A stretch of DNA of 64,000 bases from Litorilituus lipolyticus (GTDB taxonomy: Bacteria; Pseudomonadota; Gammaproteobacteria; Enterobacterales; Alteromonadaceae). The position numbers and the translations under genes are program-made. Of the stretch, positions 55,471 through 64,000 are shown one piece after another. Position 1 is the first letter of the stretch. Each line of letters opens with the position of its first letter. A model generated the notes under the pieces. That model saw only the letters and a program-made list of their open reading frames with translations, made no database searches and was not told where the DNA came from. The stretch is taken from positions 1 through 64,000 of the forward strand of contig NZ_SAWY01000020.1 of assembly GCF_006439335.1 (NCBI RefSeq), read 5' to 3'.

Positions 55471-56223
55471 ATGAAACATAGCAAAGTTGCCATAATTACT
55501 GGCGCTGGTAGAGGAATTGGTGCCGCAACGGCTAAGTTGTTTGCTCAAAATAACTTCGCCGTATGTATTAACTATAAAAGCGACTCAGTATCAGCAAATA
55601 AAGTTGCGAAAAGCATTACTGACATTGGCGGGCATTGCATTACTGTCCAAGCTGATGTTTCTTCTGAAACAGATGTTAACCATTTATTTAAAACAGTTGA
55701 TGAACAATTAGGAGCACCAACTGTATTGGTAAATAATGCCGGTATTTTGAGAACACAATCTCGATTAGAGCAAATGACAGCAGAGCGAATCAACAGCATA
55801 TTAATCAATAATGTCACTAGTTACTTTTTATGTTGTAAAGAAGCCGTTAAACGCATGTCTACTCGCCACGGTGGATTTGGCGGTGTTATTGTTAATGTAT
55901 CTTCTGGCGCAGCACGCTCTGGCTCGCCCAATGAGTATATTGATTATGCGGCTTCAAAAGGCGCTATTGATACTTTAACTAAAGGACTTTCCTTAGAAGT
56001 AGCAGCAGAAGGGATCCGAGTAAACTGTGTACGACCAGGATTAATTTACACAGATATGCATGCTGATGGCGGGGAGCCTGAACGCATTGAGCGGCTGAAA
56101 AGCAATATTCCAATGCAACGTGGTGGCCAGCCAGAAGAAGTCGCAGAAGCTATCTATTGGTTAGCATCCGATAAATCATCGTTTTCTACGGGCAATTTTC
56201 TGGATTTAGCTGGTGGTTTATAG
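55471..56223 (+). CDS. SDR family oxidoreductase (YgfF-like)
   Basis: The 250-residue classical SDR has TGAGRGIG (10-17), NNAG (88-91), Ser144 and Tyr159-x3-Lys163, and the loop RPGLIYTDMHA. The sequence NNVTSYFLCCKEAVKRMSTRHGG and the glycine-rich insert match YgfF-like glucose/3-oxoacyl-type reductases. AAGGA four bases before the ATG. Divergent from the NTF2-like gene. Substrate unknown. Confidence 0.88.
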   Translation: MKHSKVAIITGAGRGIGAATAKLFAQNNFAVCINYKSDSVSANKVAKSITDIGGHCITVQADVSSETDVNHLFKTVDEQLGAPTVLVNNAGILRTQSRLEQMTAERINSILINNVTSYFLCCKEAVKRMSTRHGGFGGVIVNVSSGAARSGSPNEYIDYAASKGAIDTLTKGLSLEVAAEGIRVNCVRPGLIYTDMHADGGEPERIERLKSNIPMQRGGQPEEVAEAIYWLASDKSSFSTGNFLDLAGGL

Positions 56224-56321
56224 TTCTATTGTTCTTTTTTATTTGACATTGCATCGGTTTAGTAAAGAAAAGCAATATGCCTTAGTCAGAGCAACATCTA
56301 AGAGAATTGTATGGCATAACT

Positions 56322-56348
56322 AACAAGCGAAGCTAAGGTTCGCTTGTT
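56322..56348. terminator. Hairpin after the SDR gene
   Basis: AACAAGCGAA and TTCGCTTGTT form a perfect 10-bp stem with a seven-base loop, about 100 bases after the SDR stop. There is only a short T stretch (TTTATT), so it is a weak or transcript-end signal. The rest of the 56224-56571 gap shows a 57-codon start-less open frame on the minus strand (56320-56493), discussed as a possible remnant, and otherwise nothing clear. Confidence 0.55.
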
Positions 56349-56571
56349 TATTAAAATGAGTCCAAAGCTTAACCGCAGCTTCACGAATACTCTGTTCACC
56401 CTCTGTTTTTCTATCTGTTCTTTTGGCCTCAAAGTTAATTAATGCCCCTATTTGCTGCTGATCACTATTATTTTCTTGTGTTGATATTAAATTTCAATCT
56501 CATGCCATCAAAAACTAGGCAATATTCAATAAGCGCAGAAAATTATAATTTCTTTGCTAAAATAAAAGCTT

Positions 56572-57342
56572 ATGAATAAAAATACCTCTTCTAAAAAAAT
56601 ATATCTTTATGCGCTGCTCTTATTAATCATGGCGCGACCTGAAATCACGTGGGCGAAAGATTTATTGCTTTTAAGTGATGATGGACCGCCTCATATGATA
56701 GAAGCGACAAAGGGCGGTATCGATATTGATATAACTAGAGAAGTGCTGCAAAGCATGGGACATAATGTCAGAGTCGGCTTTGTTCCTCTAAAGCGCAGCA
56801 TGAAACAAGTAGCTAATAAGGAAGCTGACTTGTTTTTACCCACCTTTTTTCAGCAAGATACTGAAGAGTTATTCATTTCAGCGCCAATTATTAGTTATCG
56901 CCCTACAATCTTTACATTGAAAGAAAATAATTTTGTGATTGAAGAGATATCTGATTTATCCGGTAAAATGATTATCACCTTTCAAGGGGCTACTGGATAT
57001 TTTGGTGATGAATTCATGAAAGTATCTAAGAATTCGGCTTATCAAGAGTTACCTGATATGTCTATACTTCCCGAAATGTTAATCAAAAAACGGTGTGATG
57101 TAGTTATATTAGACTACTATATTTTCTATTACTTCTTACAAAAATACTTAAAACAGAACCCCAAAGTCCCCTTTGAACACAGGAATATAAAAAACACTTC
57201 ATTGTTTCCTGCTGTTCAAGCCCATGTAGGGTTTAATAACTCTCAATTGAGGGATCAATTTAATGAGCAATTAGTGAAATACAAAAATAGCAATAAAGAT
57301 AAAGCGGTCATCCATAAATACATAGCACCTATCTTAAATTAG
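56572..57342 (+). CDS. Periplasmic solute-binding protein (SBP_bac_3-like), orphan
   Basis: The 256-residue protein has a signal peptide (about 1-28, ending TWA) and the pattern of amino-acid-type binding proteins (LLLLSDDGPPHMIEATKGGIDIDITREVLQSMGHNVRVGFVPLKRSMKQVANKEADLFL). There is no ABC permease or ATPase beside it. Many such orphan proteins in Alteromonadales are stand-alone sensors or scavenging proteins. Ligand unknown. Confidence 0.8.
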   Translation: MNKNTSSKKIYLYALLLLIMARPEITWAKDLLLLSDDGPPHMIEATKGGIDIDITREVLQSMGHNVRVGFVPLKRSMKQVANKEADLFLPTFFQQDTEELFISAPIISYRPTIFTLKENNFVIEEISDLSGKMIITFQGATGYFGDEFMKVSKNSAYQELPDMSILPEMLIKKRCDVVILDYYIFYYFLQKYLKQNPKVPFEHRNIKNTSLFPAVQAHVGFNNSQLRDQFNEQLVKYKNSNKDKAVIHKYIAPILN

Positions 57343-57387
57343 CGATAAGCTGTTATCTAAAAATTTCTCTTAATCAAAGGACTTATG

Positions 57388-57633
57388 ATGACAAGCAATG
57401 AGTTAATTACCTTTTTTGGCTGTAGCGCCATTATTAATATAATTATTCTTTTGTTCACCACATTTATGTTAACTCTATTTAAAGGGTTTATTGTAAGCAC
57501 ACACAGTAAACTCCTAGGAGTGCCAAAAAATGAGCTACCTGCACTGTATTTTAAATACCTTGCTCACTACAAAATAGCCATTATCATGCTTAATATCGTA
57601 CCTTATATTACTTTAAAATTAATGTACTCATAA
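57388..57633 (+). CDS. Small membrane protein (DUF6868-like)
   Basis: The second of two adjacent ATGs is preferred: AAGGA is six bases from it and only three from the first. The 81-residue product has two membrane segments (about 9-33 and 58-75), with a conserved-looking middle (FKGFIVSTHSKLLGVPKNELPALYFKYLAHYKI) that fits the DUF6868 pattern. Sits between a binding protein and an NTF2-like lipoprotein; function unknown. Confidence 0.75.
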   Translation: MTSNELITFFGCSAIINIIILLFTTFMLTLFKGFIVSTHSKLLGVPKNELPALYFKYLAHYKIAIIMLNIVPYITLKLMYS

Positions 57634-57637
57634 AATT

Positions 57638-58192
57638 GTGAACAGCAATATGTTGCGTCTGCCTAGTCTCATCATTTGTCTTTTTCCTTGCCTATTAGGG
57701 CTGACTGCTTGCACCTCAACTAAGCATGAAACCCTTCAGTTAAGTAGTGAAAGTTCGTATAAGTTAACTAAAGAGTTAGAGGATGTAGTGAATAGCTATT
57801 TCAAGATCTATCAACAGCGTTCTGATTTTAAATCATTTATGTCTTTCTATCATGAGCAAGCACAGTTTGAAGACATTGTTTATGGTAATCACTTAAAACA
57901 CAAAACCGATATAAAAGCGTTTTTAAATTGGCAACGCGGGGAGTTTTCCCTATTAAATAGCGACCGACTCTTCACAATTAATCATCAAACAATCGACGAG
58001 CAAACAGTGACCACTCAAGGTTACTTTCACCAATTTAGCTATGATGGTCAGGTACTTGGTCCATGGTTATTTGTCATGGTGCATGAGTTCGATAGCCAGC
58101 ATAAAATCATTAAACAAACTGACTGGATAAACTACACGCCAAGAGAAAATTATTTAGGTGGTGTAAACATGAATAAAGTGCTTATTCCCTAA
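57638..58192 (+). CDS. NTF2-like (SnoaL-type) lipoprotein
   Basis: The reading frame opens with GTG (57638), four bases after the preceding stop codon; an ATG follows four codons later. The 184-residue product has a signal ending LLGLTAC (Cys25) and a SnoaL-like domain (LEDVVNSYFKIYQQRSDFKSFMSFYHEQAQFEDIVYG ... IKAFLNWQRGEF ... VTTQGYFHQFSYDGQVLGPWLFVMVHEFD). It is probably a periplasm- or outer-membrane-anchored ligand-binding protein in one transcript with the DUF6868-like gene. Function unknown. Confidence 0.8.
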   Translation: MNSNMLRLPSLIICLFPCLLGLTACTSTKHETLQLSSESSYKLTKELEDVVNSYFKIYQQRSDFKSFMSFYHEQAQFEDIVYGNHLKHKTDIKAFLNWQRGEFSLLNSDRLFTINHQTIDEQTVTTQGYFHQFSYDGQVLGPWLFVMVHEFDSQHKIIKQTDWINYTPRENYLGGVNMNKVLIP

Positions 58193-58245
58193 GCACTTTA
58201 TAAAGTTTTTTATTCATTTAAGAGAATCTGCTTTAGTTATCTAGA

Positions 58246-61110
58246 TTAGCTAGATTCTTTAGCTCTAACAAACACCGCAGTTGTCAACGCAGGAACGATT
58301 ATACTTTTAGCGTTCACAACACTTTGTTTTACCACGTCATCAGCCCCTGCGGCTTGCTCTTTATGTAATTGATAACCTGCAAAGTTTAGCCCTTGTGCTG
58401 TTGTTCCAGCAAACTTTTGGCTTTGCGCTGAGGTATTGAATATCACTAAAACACTTTGGTAATTTTGATCAACTTGCTGCCCTACTTGATCATTTAATTC
58501 CATTACAATCAAACCCGTTTGCGCATTCTCGCCCGTGTTTAAAAAGCTCACTTTTTCCAGAACTTCTTTCGCTGTGGGTAACCTAAATAATGGTGATGAC
58601 ATTCTTATAGCTAACATTTGAGTAAAGACATCGCTGCTAAAAGTTATATGCTTTGATGAAACTTGATCTCTGCCTTGATGGCCTGCCATGACTTCTTTAA
58701 TTAACGGCCAGTTTTCTTTATCTTTAGCCTCTGGCGGTAAGCCCACATGATAAAAATTACTCTGCTTTGAAAAATCTACACGATTAAACCAGTCACCATA
58801 ATCATAACTATCACGTAAGTAAGATTTTGAACGTAAAAACTCGGCGCCTAAATGTAAAAAAGGAATACCTTGTGCGTACATAGCAAACGAAATACTTTGT
58901 AGATGTAAACGTACTCTGTCGTTTGTTGAAAGTTCAAACGGTAAGCGGTATTGGCTATTATCCCATAATGTTTGGTTATCATGCTTAGACACATAATTAA
59001 TGGTATCTGCAGGATCTAAGGCATAACCCGTTGGTTGATCACCATAAGGGACGTCTTTGCCCTGCACATGTTGTCCATGCTCATTGATTAAAGCAAACTC
59101 TGCTAAATTACCTGCTAAGCCAATCCGTAGTTGCGCCATTTTTAAATGATAGTCGCTAAGATCTTTTGATGAACTTTGTTGATTATTGGGCAAAGTTAGT
59201 AAACCATTACCAACCCCCTGCCCACTACGTGTATTGTTTCCTGAACCACGTACCGCATCACGAAGCCTGTCGGTAAACGTACCGATTTCAGTACCGCCAA
59301 GCTCTAGCTGACTCGCTTGGGTAAACTGACGATTATGCGCTACTTCACCAAAGTTCCAGCCTTCACCATAAAAGTAAGTATCACTGTCGACCGTTCTTAC
59401 TGCTTCTCTTGCTTCAAGCATTGCTTGTTTTGGCTGATGCCCCATTAAATCAAAGCGAAAGCCATCAATTTTATAGTCTCGTGCCCAAACCACTAAAGAG
59501 TCTGTCATCAGCTTAGCCATCATAGCGCGCTCAGTTGCGGTATTATCACAACAAGTCGATTGCTCTATAGCTCCTGAAATAGAGTTAAGTCGGTGATAGT
59601 AATTGGGGACAATTTTATCGAGTACTGACTTATCTTCCAAACCCGACTCGTAAGTATGATTATAAACAACATCCATTATCACTCGAAAGCCGAGGCCATG
59701 AAGGCTTTGTACCATTTCTCTAAATTCTATAATACGTGCTTTGCCCTGTGGGTTCAGAGCATAACTCCCTTCTGGTACTGTGTAATGATAAGGATCATAG
59801 CCCCAGTTGTAGTTGTCATATTCTCTTAATTCACTAACCAGTTGTTGTGCTTGGCTGCCACTTGGCTCAAAACCTGAAAGCACCGAGTATAGCGTTTGCT
59901 CTGGTTTTACCATGACCTTGCTATTGTCCTGACATACAAAAGCGTGGGGTGCTATATCACAGACCTTAGCCATATTGTCATAAAGATCAATCGCTTTGCT
60001 TTTGTCTTCATTAACCGTACCAATATCATAGGTGGGCAATAAATGAACAGTATTTAACCCCGCTTTTTGCAGTGATTTTAAGTGTTGAATGCCGTAAGAG
60101 TCTTGTTCGCTAAACGCTTTATATTTCCCTCGAAAGCGACTATCAGACAGTTTGCTATCAATAGAGCTAAAATCGCGAATGTGCGTTTCATATAAAACAT
60201 GATCTTCTACATTATTAACTTCAGGGACCTGATGAGACTTCCAGCCTGATGGCTGGGTATTTTCTGCTGCTAAATCGACAATTTGTGTATAGTGACTATT
60301 CATCGATAAGCTTAAAGAATAGGGATCTGTGGTAATGAGTTCTTCAACCTGTTTACTGATTGGATGGTATACCGTTATTTTATATTGGTAATAACTACCG
60401 TCTAATACCTTAGGAACTGTAACTTGCCAAACACCGGTACTTTCATCTTCAACAAGAGGAAGTATTTCAATGGCTGCTATGTCTTGCTCATTCGCTTCAA
60501 CAGCATTTTTATCAAATAGGTGAACTTCAACCTGTTTTGCTGTGGGTGCCCATAACTTAAATTGAGTTTGTTGAGCCGTTAACGTCGCGCCAAGTGCTTG
60601 AACTTCATTGGCATCATTATCTCCTTGCGTATACAAAGCATCAATAATTGCGCCTGTTTGCACAAAAGAAACGTGTTGTACTTGTTGTGCTGTATCAAGG
60701 GCTAACACCATTAATTGCTGCTTTAGCCAAGATTTTGCTTCATTAGCTGATAAGCCAACTTGATAGGCTTTAAAGTCAGCTAAGTGGGGAAACTGTTTTT
60801 GTATTGCTTCAGGCAAAGTTGTTGCGAGCAACATAGTAGCATCGATTACAGCACCATCAGCCTTGATAAGTTGATACACCAAGTTATCTTCATTTTTCGG
60901 TAATAGTAATAACTCGGGCGTTAACCAATGAGCTGCGCTATCCGTTGCTTGACTGGCTAAAGTAGCAGCCTCAGCTAATTGCTCAAGGCGAATACTTGAA
61001 ACCGATTGTTCAGGCGATAGTACTGACTGTTCACTGCCTCCACAACTCGATAAATACAAAGGCGCTAACACAGCCGCAAGGCTCAATAATGAATGAGAAT
61101 ACTTTTTCAT
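58246..61110 (-). CDS. Pullulanase-type alpha-1,6-glucosidase, lipoprotein (copy 1)
   Basis: The 954-residue protein has a signal ending YLSSC (Cys23), an N-terminal domain, a CBM48-like beta-sandwich (about 180-275, TQFKLWAPTAKQVEVHLFD), and a GH13 catalytic barrel with region I MDVVYNH, region II GFRFDLMGH (Asp554, nucleophile), region III YGEGWNF (Glu583) and region IV SKHDNQTLW (Asp711). The pullulanase signature YNWGYDP is present. It cleaves alpha-1,6 branches of pullulan or starch at the cell surface. A homologous gene lies immediately upstream, in the same direction. Confidence 0.93.
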   Translation of the reverse strand: MKKYSHSLLSLAAVLAPLYLSSCGGSEQSVLSPEQSVSSIRLEQLAEAATLASQATDSAAHWLTPELLLLPKNEDNLVYQLIKADGAVIDATMLLATTLPEAIQKQFPHLADFKAYQVGLSANEAKSWLKQQLMVLALDTAQQVQHVSFVQTGAIIDALYTQGDNDANEVQALGATLTAQQTQFKLWAPTAKQVEVHLFDKNAVEANEQDIAAIEILPLVEDESTGVWQVTVPKVLDGSYYQYKITVYHPISKQVEELITTDPYSLSLSMNSHYTQIVDLAAENTQPSGWKSHQVPEVNNVEDHVLYETHIRDFSSIDSKLSDSRFRGKYKAFSEQDSYGIQHLKSLQKAGLNTVHLLPTYDIGTVNEDKSKAIDLYDNMAKVCDIAPHAFVCQDNSKVMVKPEQTLYSVLSGFEPSGSQAQQLVSELREYDNYNWGYDPYHYTVPEGSYALNPQGKARIIEFREMVQSLHGLGFRVIMDVVYNHTYESGLEDKSVLDKIVPNYYHRLNSISGAIEQSTCCDNTATERAMMAKLMTDSLVVWARDYKIDGFRFDLMGHQPKQAMLEAREAVRTVDSDTYFYGEGWNFGEVAHNRQFTQASQLELGGTEIGTFTDRLRDAVRGSGNNTRSGQGVGNGLLTLPNNQQSSSKDLSDYHLKMAQLRIGLAGNLAEFALINEHGQHVQGKDVPYGDQPTGYALDPADTINYVSKHDNQTLWDNSQYRLPFELSTNDRVRLHLQSISFAMYAQGIPFLHLGAEFLRSKSYLRDSYDYGDWFNRVDFSKQSNFYHVGLPPEAKDKENWPLIKEVMAGHQGRDQVSSKHITFSSDVFTQMLAIRMSSPLFRLPTAKEVLEKVSFLNTGENAQTGLIVMELNDQVGQQVDQNYQSVLVIFNTSAQSQKFAGTTAQGLNFAGYQLHKEQAAGADDVVKQSVVNAKSIIVPALTTAVFVRAKESS

Positions 61111-61226
61111 AGGGATAATTTAATTGCCATTTTTATAATGACTAACTTACTTGCTCATCTAGAATAAAAGAACTTTTTTTGTCATTTTGCATACGTATTC
61201 AAGCTAATACTTACACAGCAAATGAA

Positions 61227-61258
61227 AAAGGCTTGCTGGTTTAAACCAGCAAGCCTTT
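61227..61258 (-). terminator. 32-bp perfect palindrome, terminator between pullulanases
   Basis: AAAGGCTTGCTGGTTT and its exact complement run from 61227 to 61258, a 14-bp stem with a TTAA loop. Read on the minus strand it is followed by TTCATTTGC, so it ends the second pullulanase message. It separates the two pullulanase genes, so each probably has its own promoter. Confidence 0.85.
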
Positions 61259-61292
61259 GAAATTTAGAGCAATAACCATAACTTCGATAAGG

Positions 61293-64000
61293 TTATGGTT
61301 GGCATTGTTGAATAATCAATGAACCAACATTACTACCTCTGGCTGGATTTGCTTCATTAAGAGTTAATAAGAAACTATATTGCCCTTGGCTCAACGATGT
61401 TTTGTTGTTGTTAGTTCCTGCATCATCATAGGCAACAGAGTAACTAACACCTAAGACAAGATTTTCACTATTAATGTCGCTACTGTTTTCAGCTTGAGCC
61501 CATAATTGTGTAGTCCAATTACCATCATCAGAAGCAAGCTTAAATTGCATATCACCAGAAAACTCAGCTACTGCCTGATAGGTATTATTGCCTTTATAGT
61601 GCAAGCGATACTGTTCATCAGCTCCCCAGCCTGAATGATCACCTTTAACAAATAATTGGCCACTACCAGCAATATCAAAGGGAATATCATCTGTTGAATC
61701 TGCTAAAGCTGAACAATCAACCGAAGGAGAAACACTGGTAATTGCTAAACTAGGTACATCTGATGAAGCATCAAGTATAAATTGATAGCTACCAGATGTG
61801 GCAGCGTGCATCGCAATATCGCCATTAGCGTTAGTTAAACTAATAGCACTATTCGTAACATCTATATCAGTAAAGCCCAAATTTAATACCGTGGCATCTG
61901 CAGACGTTAATCTAAAGGTTTGCGCGCCAGCAGTAATATTTAATTCAATTTGGTAAATGCCATTACCTTGGTATTCAAAACTATCATCAAGGGTTAAGCC
62001 TGAATCATCCCAACTGGTCATAGTGCCACGTAAGTAAACAAGGGTATCACCATATGGCGCAACATCAGGTGCATCTCGTGTAATACCTGCAGCTAAACCA
62101 GCACCTTGTGCGCCTTGCTGCGGCTTAATAAATACTGCCGTGGTTAAAGCAGGTACAGTAAAGGTGCCATCATTCAGCCCTTGACTAAAACTCGCTGATT
62201 GCACTGTGCTGTCTGCAGAATTTTGTTGCACTGAGTGCAGCTCAAACCCTTGCGCAGTTAAAATAGTATGCGATTGTTCACTGTTACTACCATTGATAAC
62301 AACAACTATGGCATCATTTTCACTATCTAAATCAGTTAAACCTGTACCATCGTCAATACTCATCACAATCAAACCCGCCGTTTGCTTGCTACCGGTATTA
62401 TGAAAACCAACGCGTTCAAGCACTGCTTGCTCTGTTGTTAATTTAAATAATGGGCTAGCTGCACGTATGTTCATAAACTCTTTGAATATTGCCGAAGAAA
62501 ATGCAATATCTTGACTCATGGGCTGGGTTTCAAGGTTGTTGTTTAAGGTCGACATTTGTGTCCATTTGCCTTGATTATCCTGTGCCAACGGTAAACCAAC
62601 ATTCCAGTTTGAAGTTTGCATAGTAAAGTCGATTCGGTTAAACCAATCACCAGCATCATAAGTATTTCTATCGAGTGACTTAGAACGTATTAAATCACCA
62701 CCCAATTGTAAAAAGGTTATGCCTTGGCTCATTAACGGTAATGTACCTGCTATGTTTTGCATACGTACGCGCTCTGCAATACTTTTCTCTGCTTCAATAC
62801 CATATTGCAGTTGATCCCATAAGGTTTCATTATCATGCTTTGAGACATAATTAATGATATCAGCAGGGTCTTTTGCATAAGAAGGGTGATTTGCAAAAGT
62901 ACTTGCTAATTTAATATTGTCATTTCTATCTTGCAGTGAATAATTAGCTAAAGTACCAGCGAGCCCTAATCGCATAATATCTATATCAGCAAGGTTAGGT
63001 GAACTATTAAATAAAGTCGCACTTCTGATAACATCGCGTGGGCGATCATTAAAGGTACCTACTTCACTACCAGCCATATTGTTCTGCTGTGCTTGCAGGT
63101 AGCCTCTGTCGGTGCGTGTCCAACCTTCACCATAAAAATAATTATCAGCATCAATGGCTTGCACCGCTTCACGCGCAGACAAAATAGAATCCACTGAATT
63201 ATTGCTCATAATATCAAAACGAAAACCATCAAATTTATAGGCCTGTGTCCACAGCTGTAATGAATCTGCCATGAGCTTGTCCATCATAAGGTGCTCTGGT
63301 GCGGTATCTTGACAACAGGTCTCATTAATCACATTACCTGTGGTTAAATCGCGGCGGTGATAGTAACCAGGCACCACTTTATCAAGCACTGAGTTATCCC
63401 ATAAGCCAGAAGAGTTGGTATGGTTATAAACAACATCAAGCACTACGCGTAACCCCATTTCATGTAACGCTTGATTCATAGCACGCATTTCAATAATACG
63501 CGTAACACCGTCAGGATTTGAAGCGTAGCTACCATCAGGAGCTGAAAAGTGTTTCGGATCATACCCCCAGTTAAAGCTATCTAAACCACGCATTACATCA
63601 ACTAACGCCTGAGCACTTTGTGTATTTGGCGAGTAACTTTCCATCACAGACAATAAGGTTGCGCTATTATCTTCAACACCACAAACCGGTGCAGAACTAT
63701 TAAGCGCACATAAATCGGCCACTGTGCTTGTTAAATCGACGGTTTTAGTTTGGTCTTCATTAATACTGGCAATATCATTTACCGGTAAAAATTGAAAGTG
63801 AGTTAAACCTGCATCTACGAGTGATTTTAAATGCTGTACAGGTACTGAGTTTTCTTCGGTAAAAGCAAGGTATTTTCCTCGATTTTCAACAGAAGTGCTC
63901 TCATCAAAAATACTAAAATCACGAATATGACCTTCGTAAATAACCGCATCTTCTGGGTTAGCAATAGTTGGCACAATATGTTCATCCCAACCAGCAGGTT
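61293..64000 (-). CDS. Pullulanase (copy 2), N-terminus outside the window, with C-terminal binding domains
   Basis: The frame is open to the right edge (last codons read PAGWDEHIV), so the 5' end is missing. The catalytic barrel has VLDVVYNH, GFRFDIMSN, YGEGWTR, SKHDNETLWD and FNWGYDP, closely parallel to copy 1. Unlike copy 1 it carries two extra C-terminal units (about the last 260 residues) of the kind VYLRGTMTSWDDSG and LFVKGDHSGWGADEQYRL, which resemble starch-binding (SusE/CBM-like) domains. It may act on insoluble starch. Signal and N-terminal domain cannot be seen. Confidence 0.9.
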   Translation of the reverse strand, partial: PAGWDEHIVPTIANPEDAVIYEGHIRDFSIFDESTSVENRGKYLAFTEENSVPVQHLKSLVDAGLTHFQFLPVNDIASINEDQTKTVDLTSTVADLCALNSSAPVCGVEDNSATLLSVMESYSPNTQSAQALVDVMRGLDSFNWGYDPKHFSAPDGSYASNPDGVTRIIEMRAMNQALHEMGLRVVLDVVYNHTNSSGLWDNSVLDKVVPGYYHRRDLTTGNVINETCCQDTAPEHLMMDKLMADSLQLWTQAYKFDGFRFDIMSNNSVDSILSAREAVQAIDADNYFYGEGWTRTDRGYLQAQQNNMAGSEVGTFNDRPRDVIRSATLFNSSPNLADIDIMRLGLAGTLANYSLQDRNDNIKLASTFANHPSYAKDPADIINYVSKHDNETLWDQLQYGIEAEKSIAERVRMQNIAGTLPLMSQGITFLQLGGDLIRSKSLDRNTYDAGDWFNRIDFTMQTSNWNVGLPLAQDNQGKWTQMSTLNNNLETQPMSQDIAFSSAIFKEFMNIRAASPLFKLTTEQAVLERVGFHNTGSKQTAGLIVMSIDDGTGLTDLDSENDAIVVVINGSNSEQSHTILTAQGFELHSVQQNSADSTVQSASFSQGLNDGTFTVPALTTAVFIKPQQGAQGAGLAAGITRDAPDVAPYGDTLVYLRGTMTSWDDSGLTLDDSFEYQGNGIYQIELNITAGAQTFRLTSADATVLNLGFTDIDVTNSAISLTNANGDIAMHAATSGSYQFILDASSDVPSLAITSVSPSVDCSALADSTDDIPFDIAGSGQLFVKGDHSGWGADEQYRLHYKGNNTYQAVAEFSGDMQFKLASDDGNWTTQLWAQAENSSDINSENLVLGVSYSVAYDDAGTNNNKTSLSQGQYSFLLTLNEANPARGSNVGSLIIQQCQP

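Overview
The window is chromosomal DNA of an AT-rich marine gammaproteobacterium. Gene content (PanP-type aspartate decarboxylase beside panBC, thrABC followed by ung, three DUF3718-like secreted proteins, a DPP-IV-type lipoprotein, tandem pullulanases, many EAL/GGDEF and hybrid-kinase genes) suggests Alteromonadales, most likely Colwelliaceae (Colwellia/Thalassotalea-like). That is an inference from gene families, not a database match. I saw no rRNA, tRNA, CRISPR array or prophage. The only mobile DNA seen is the 3' end of an IS3-type element at the left edge.

Layout. 0-3 kb: IS3 transposase tail, a lipoprotein M3 metallopeptidase and a small EF-hand protein. 3.3-6.8 kb: glrK-qseG-glrR envelope two-component operon. 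The intergenic region between it and the EF-hand gene holds two GlrR-type sites (TGTC-N10-GACA and a near copy) and a candidate sigma-54 promoter that points at the EF-hand gene. 6.8-11.9 kb: a Sel1-like membrane protein, a LysR regulator divergent from thioredoxin and NnrS with a perfect 11-bp palindrome between them, then a hydroxypyruvate-reductase-like gene. 11.9-16.1 kb: a large Ig-like lipoprotein, a GNAT enzyme, an unknown protein and ung. 16.1-21.2 kb: thrC, thrB, thrA, preceded by a complete attenuator and a 24-codon Thr/Ile-rich leader peptide (thrL). 21.3-23.3 kb: an overlapping response regulator / CheC-like / PAS-GGDEF operon. 23.4-24.9 kb: a 29-codon membrane ORF, a YgjP-type protease, and yebG with a LexA box. 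25.2-27.1 kb: three tandem DUF3718-like paralogues. 27.1-32 kb: hrpB-mrcB. 32-37 kb: thioesterase, thpR, sfsA, dksA-gluQ and an SDR. 37-45 kb: an EAL-CBS-GGDDF protein, then pcnB-folK-panB-panC facing panP. 45-50 kb: a small barrel protein, an Ig-like lipoprotein, a 30-codon membrane ORF, and a TrmB-like gene with a yadGH ABC exporter. 50-58 kb: a DPP-IV-like peptidase, a THI5-like hybrid kinase, NTF2-like proteins, an SDR, a solute-binding protein and a DUF6868-like protein. 58-64 kb: two related pullulanases, the second running off the right edge.

How the genes fit together. The strongest integrated units are threonine biosynthesis under transcription attenuation, pantothenate synthesis with its dedicated beta-alanine source (panB-panC with panP), the GlrKR circuit with a predicted local target, RNA-metabolism housekeeping (pcnB, dksA-gluQ, hrpB), and pullulan/starch use at the cell surface. 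pcnB has no ATG, GTG or TTG upstream of its conserved core. Homology to the E. coli N-terminus places its start at an ATC codon, which recalls the AUU start of E. coli pcnB. The most novel-looking signals are therefore regulatory or translational: the GlrR/sigma-54 EF-hand promoter, the pcnB start, the LysR operator, the hairpins ahead of the DUF3718-like genes, and the two roughly 30-residue membrane peptides.
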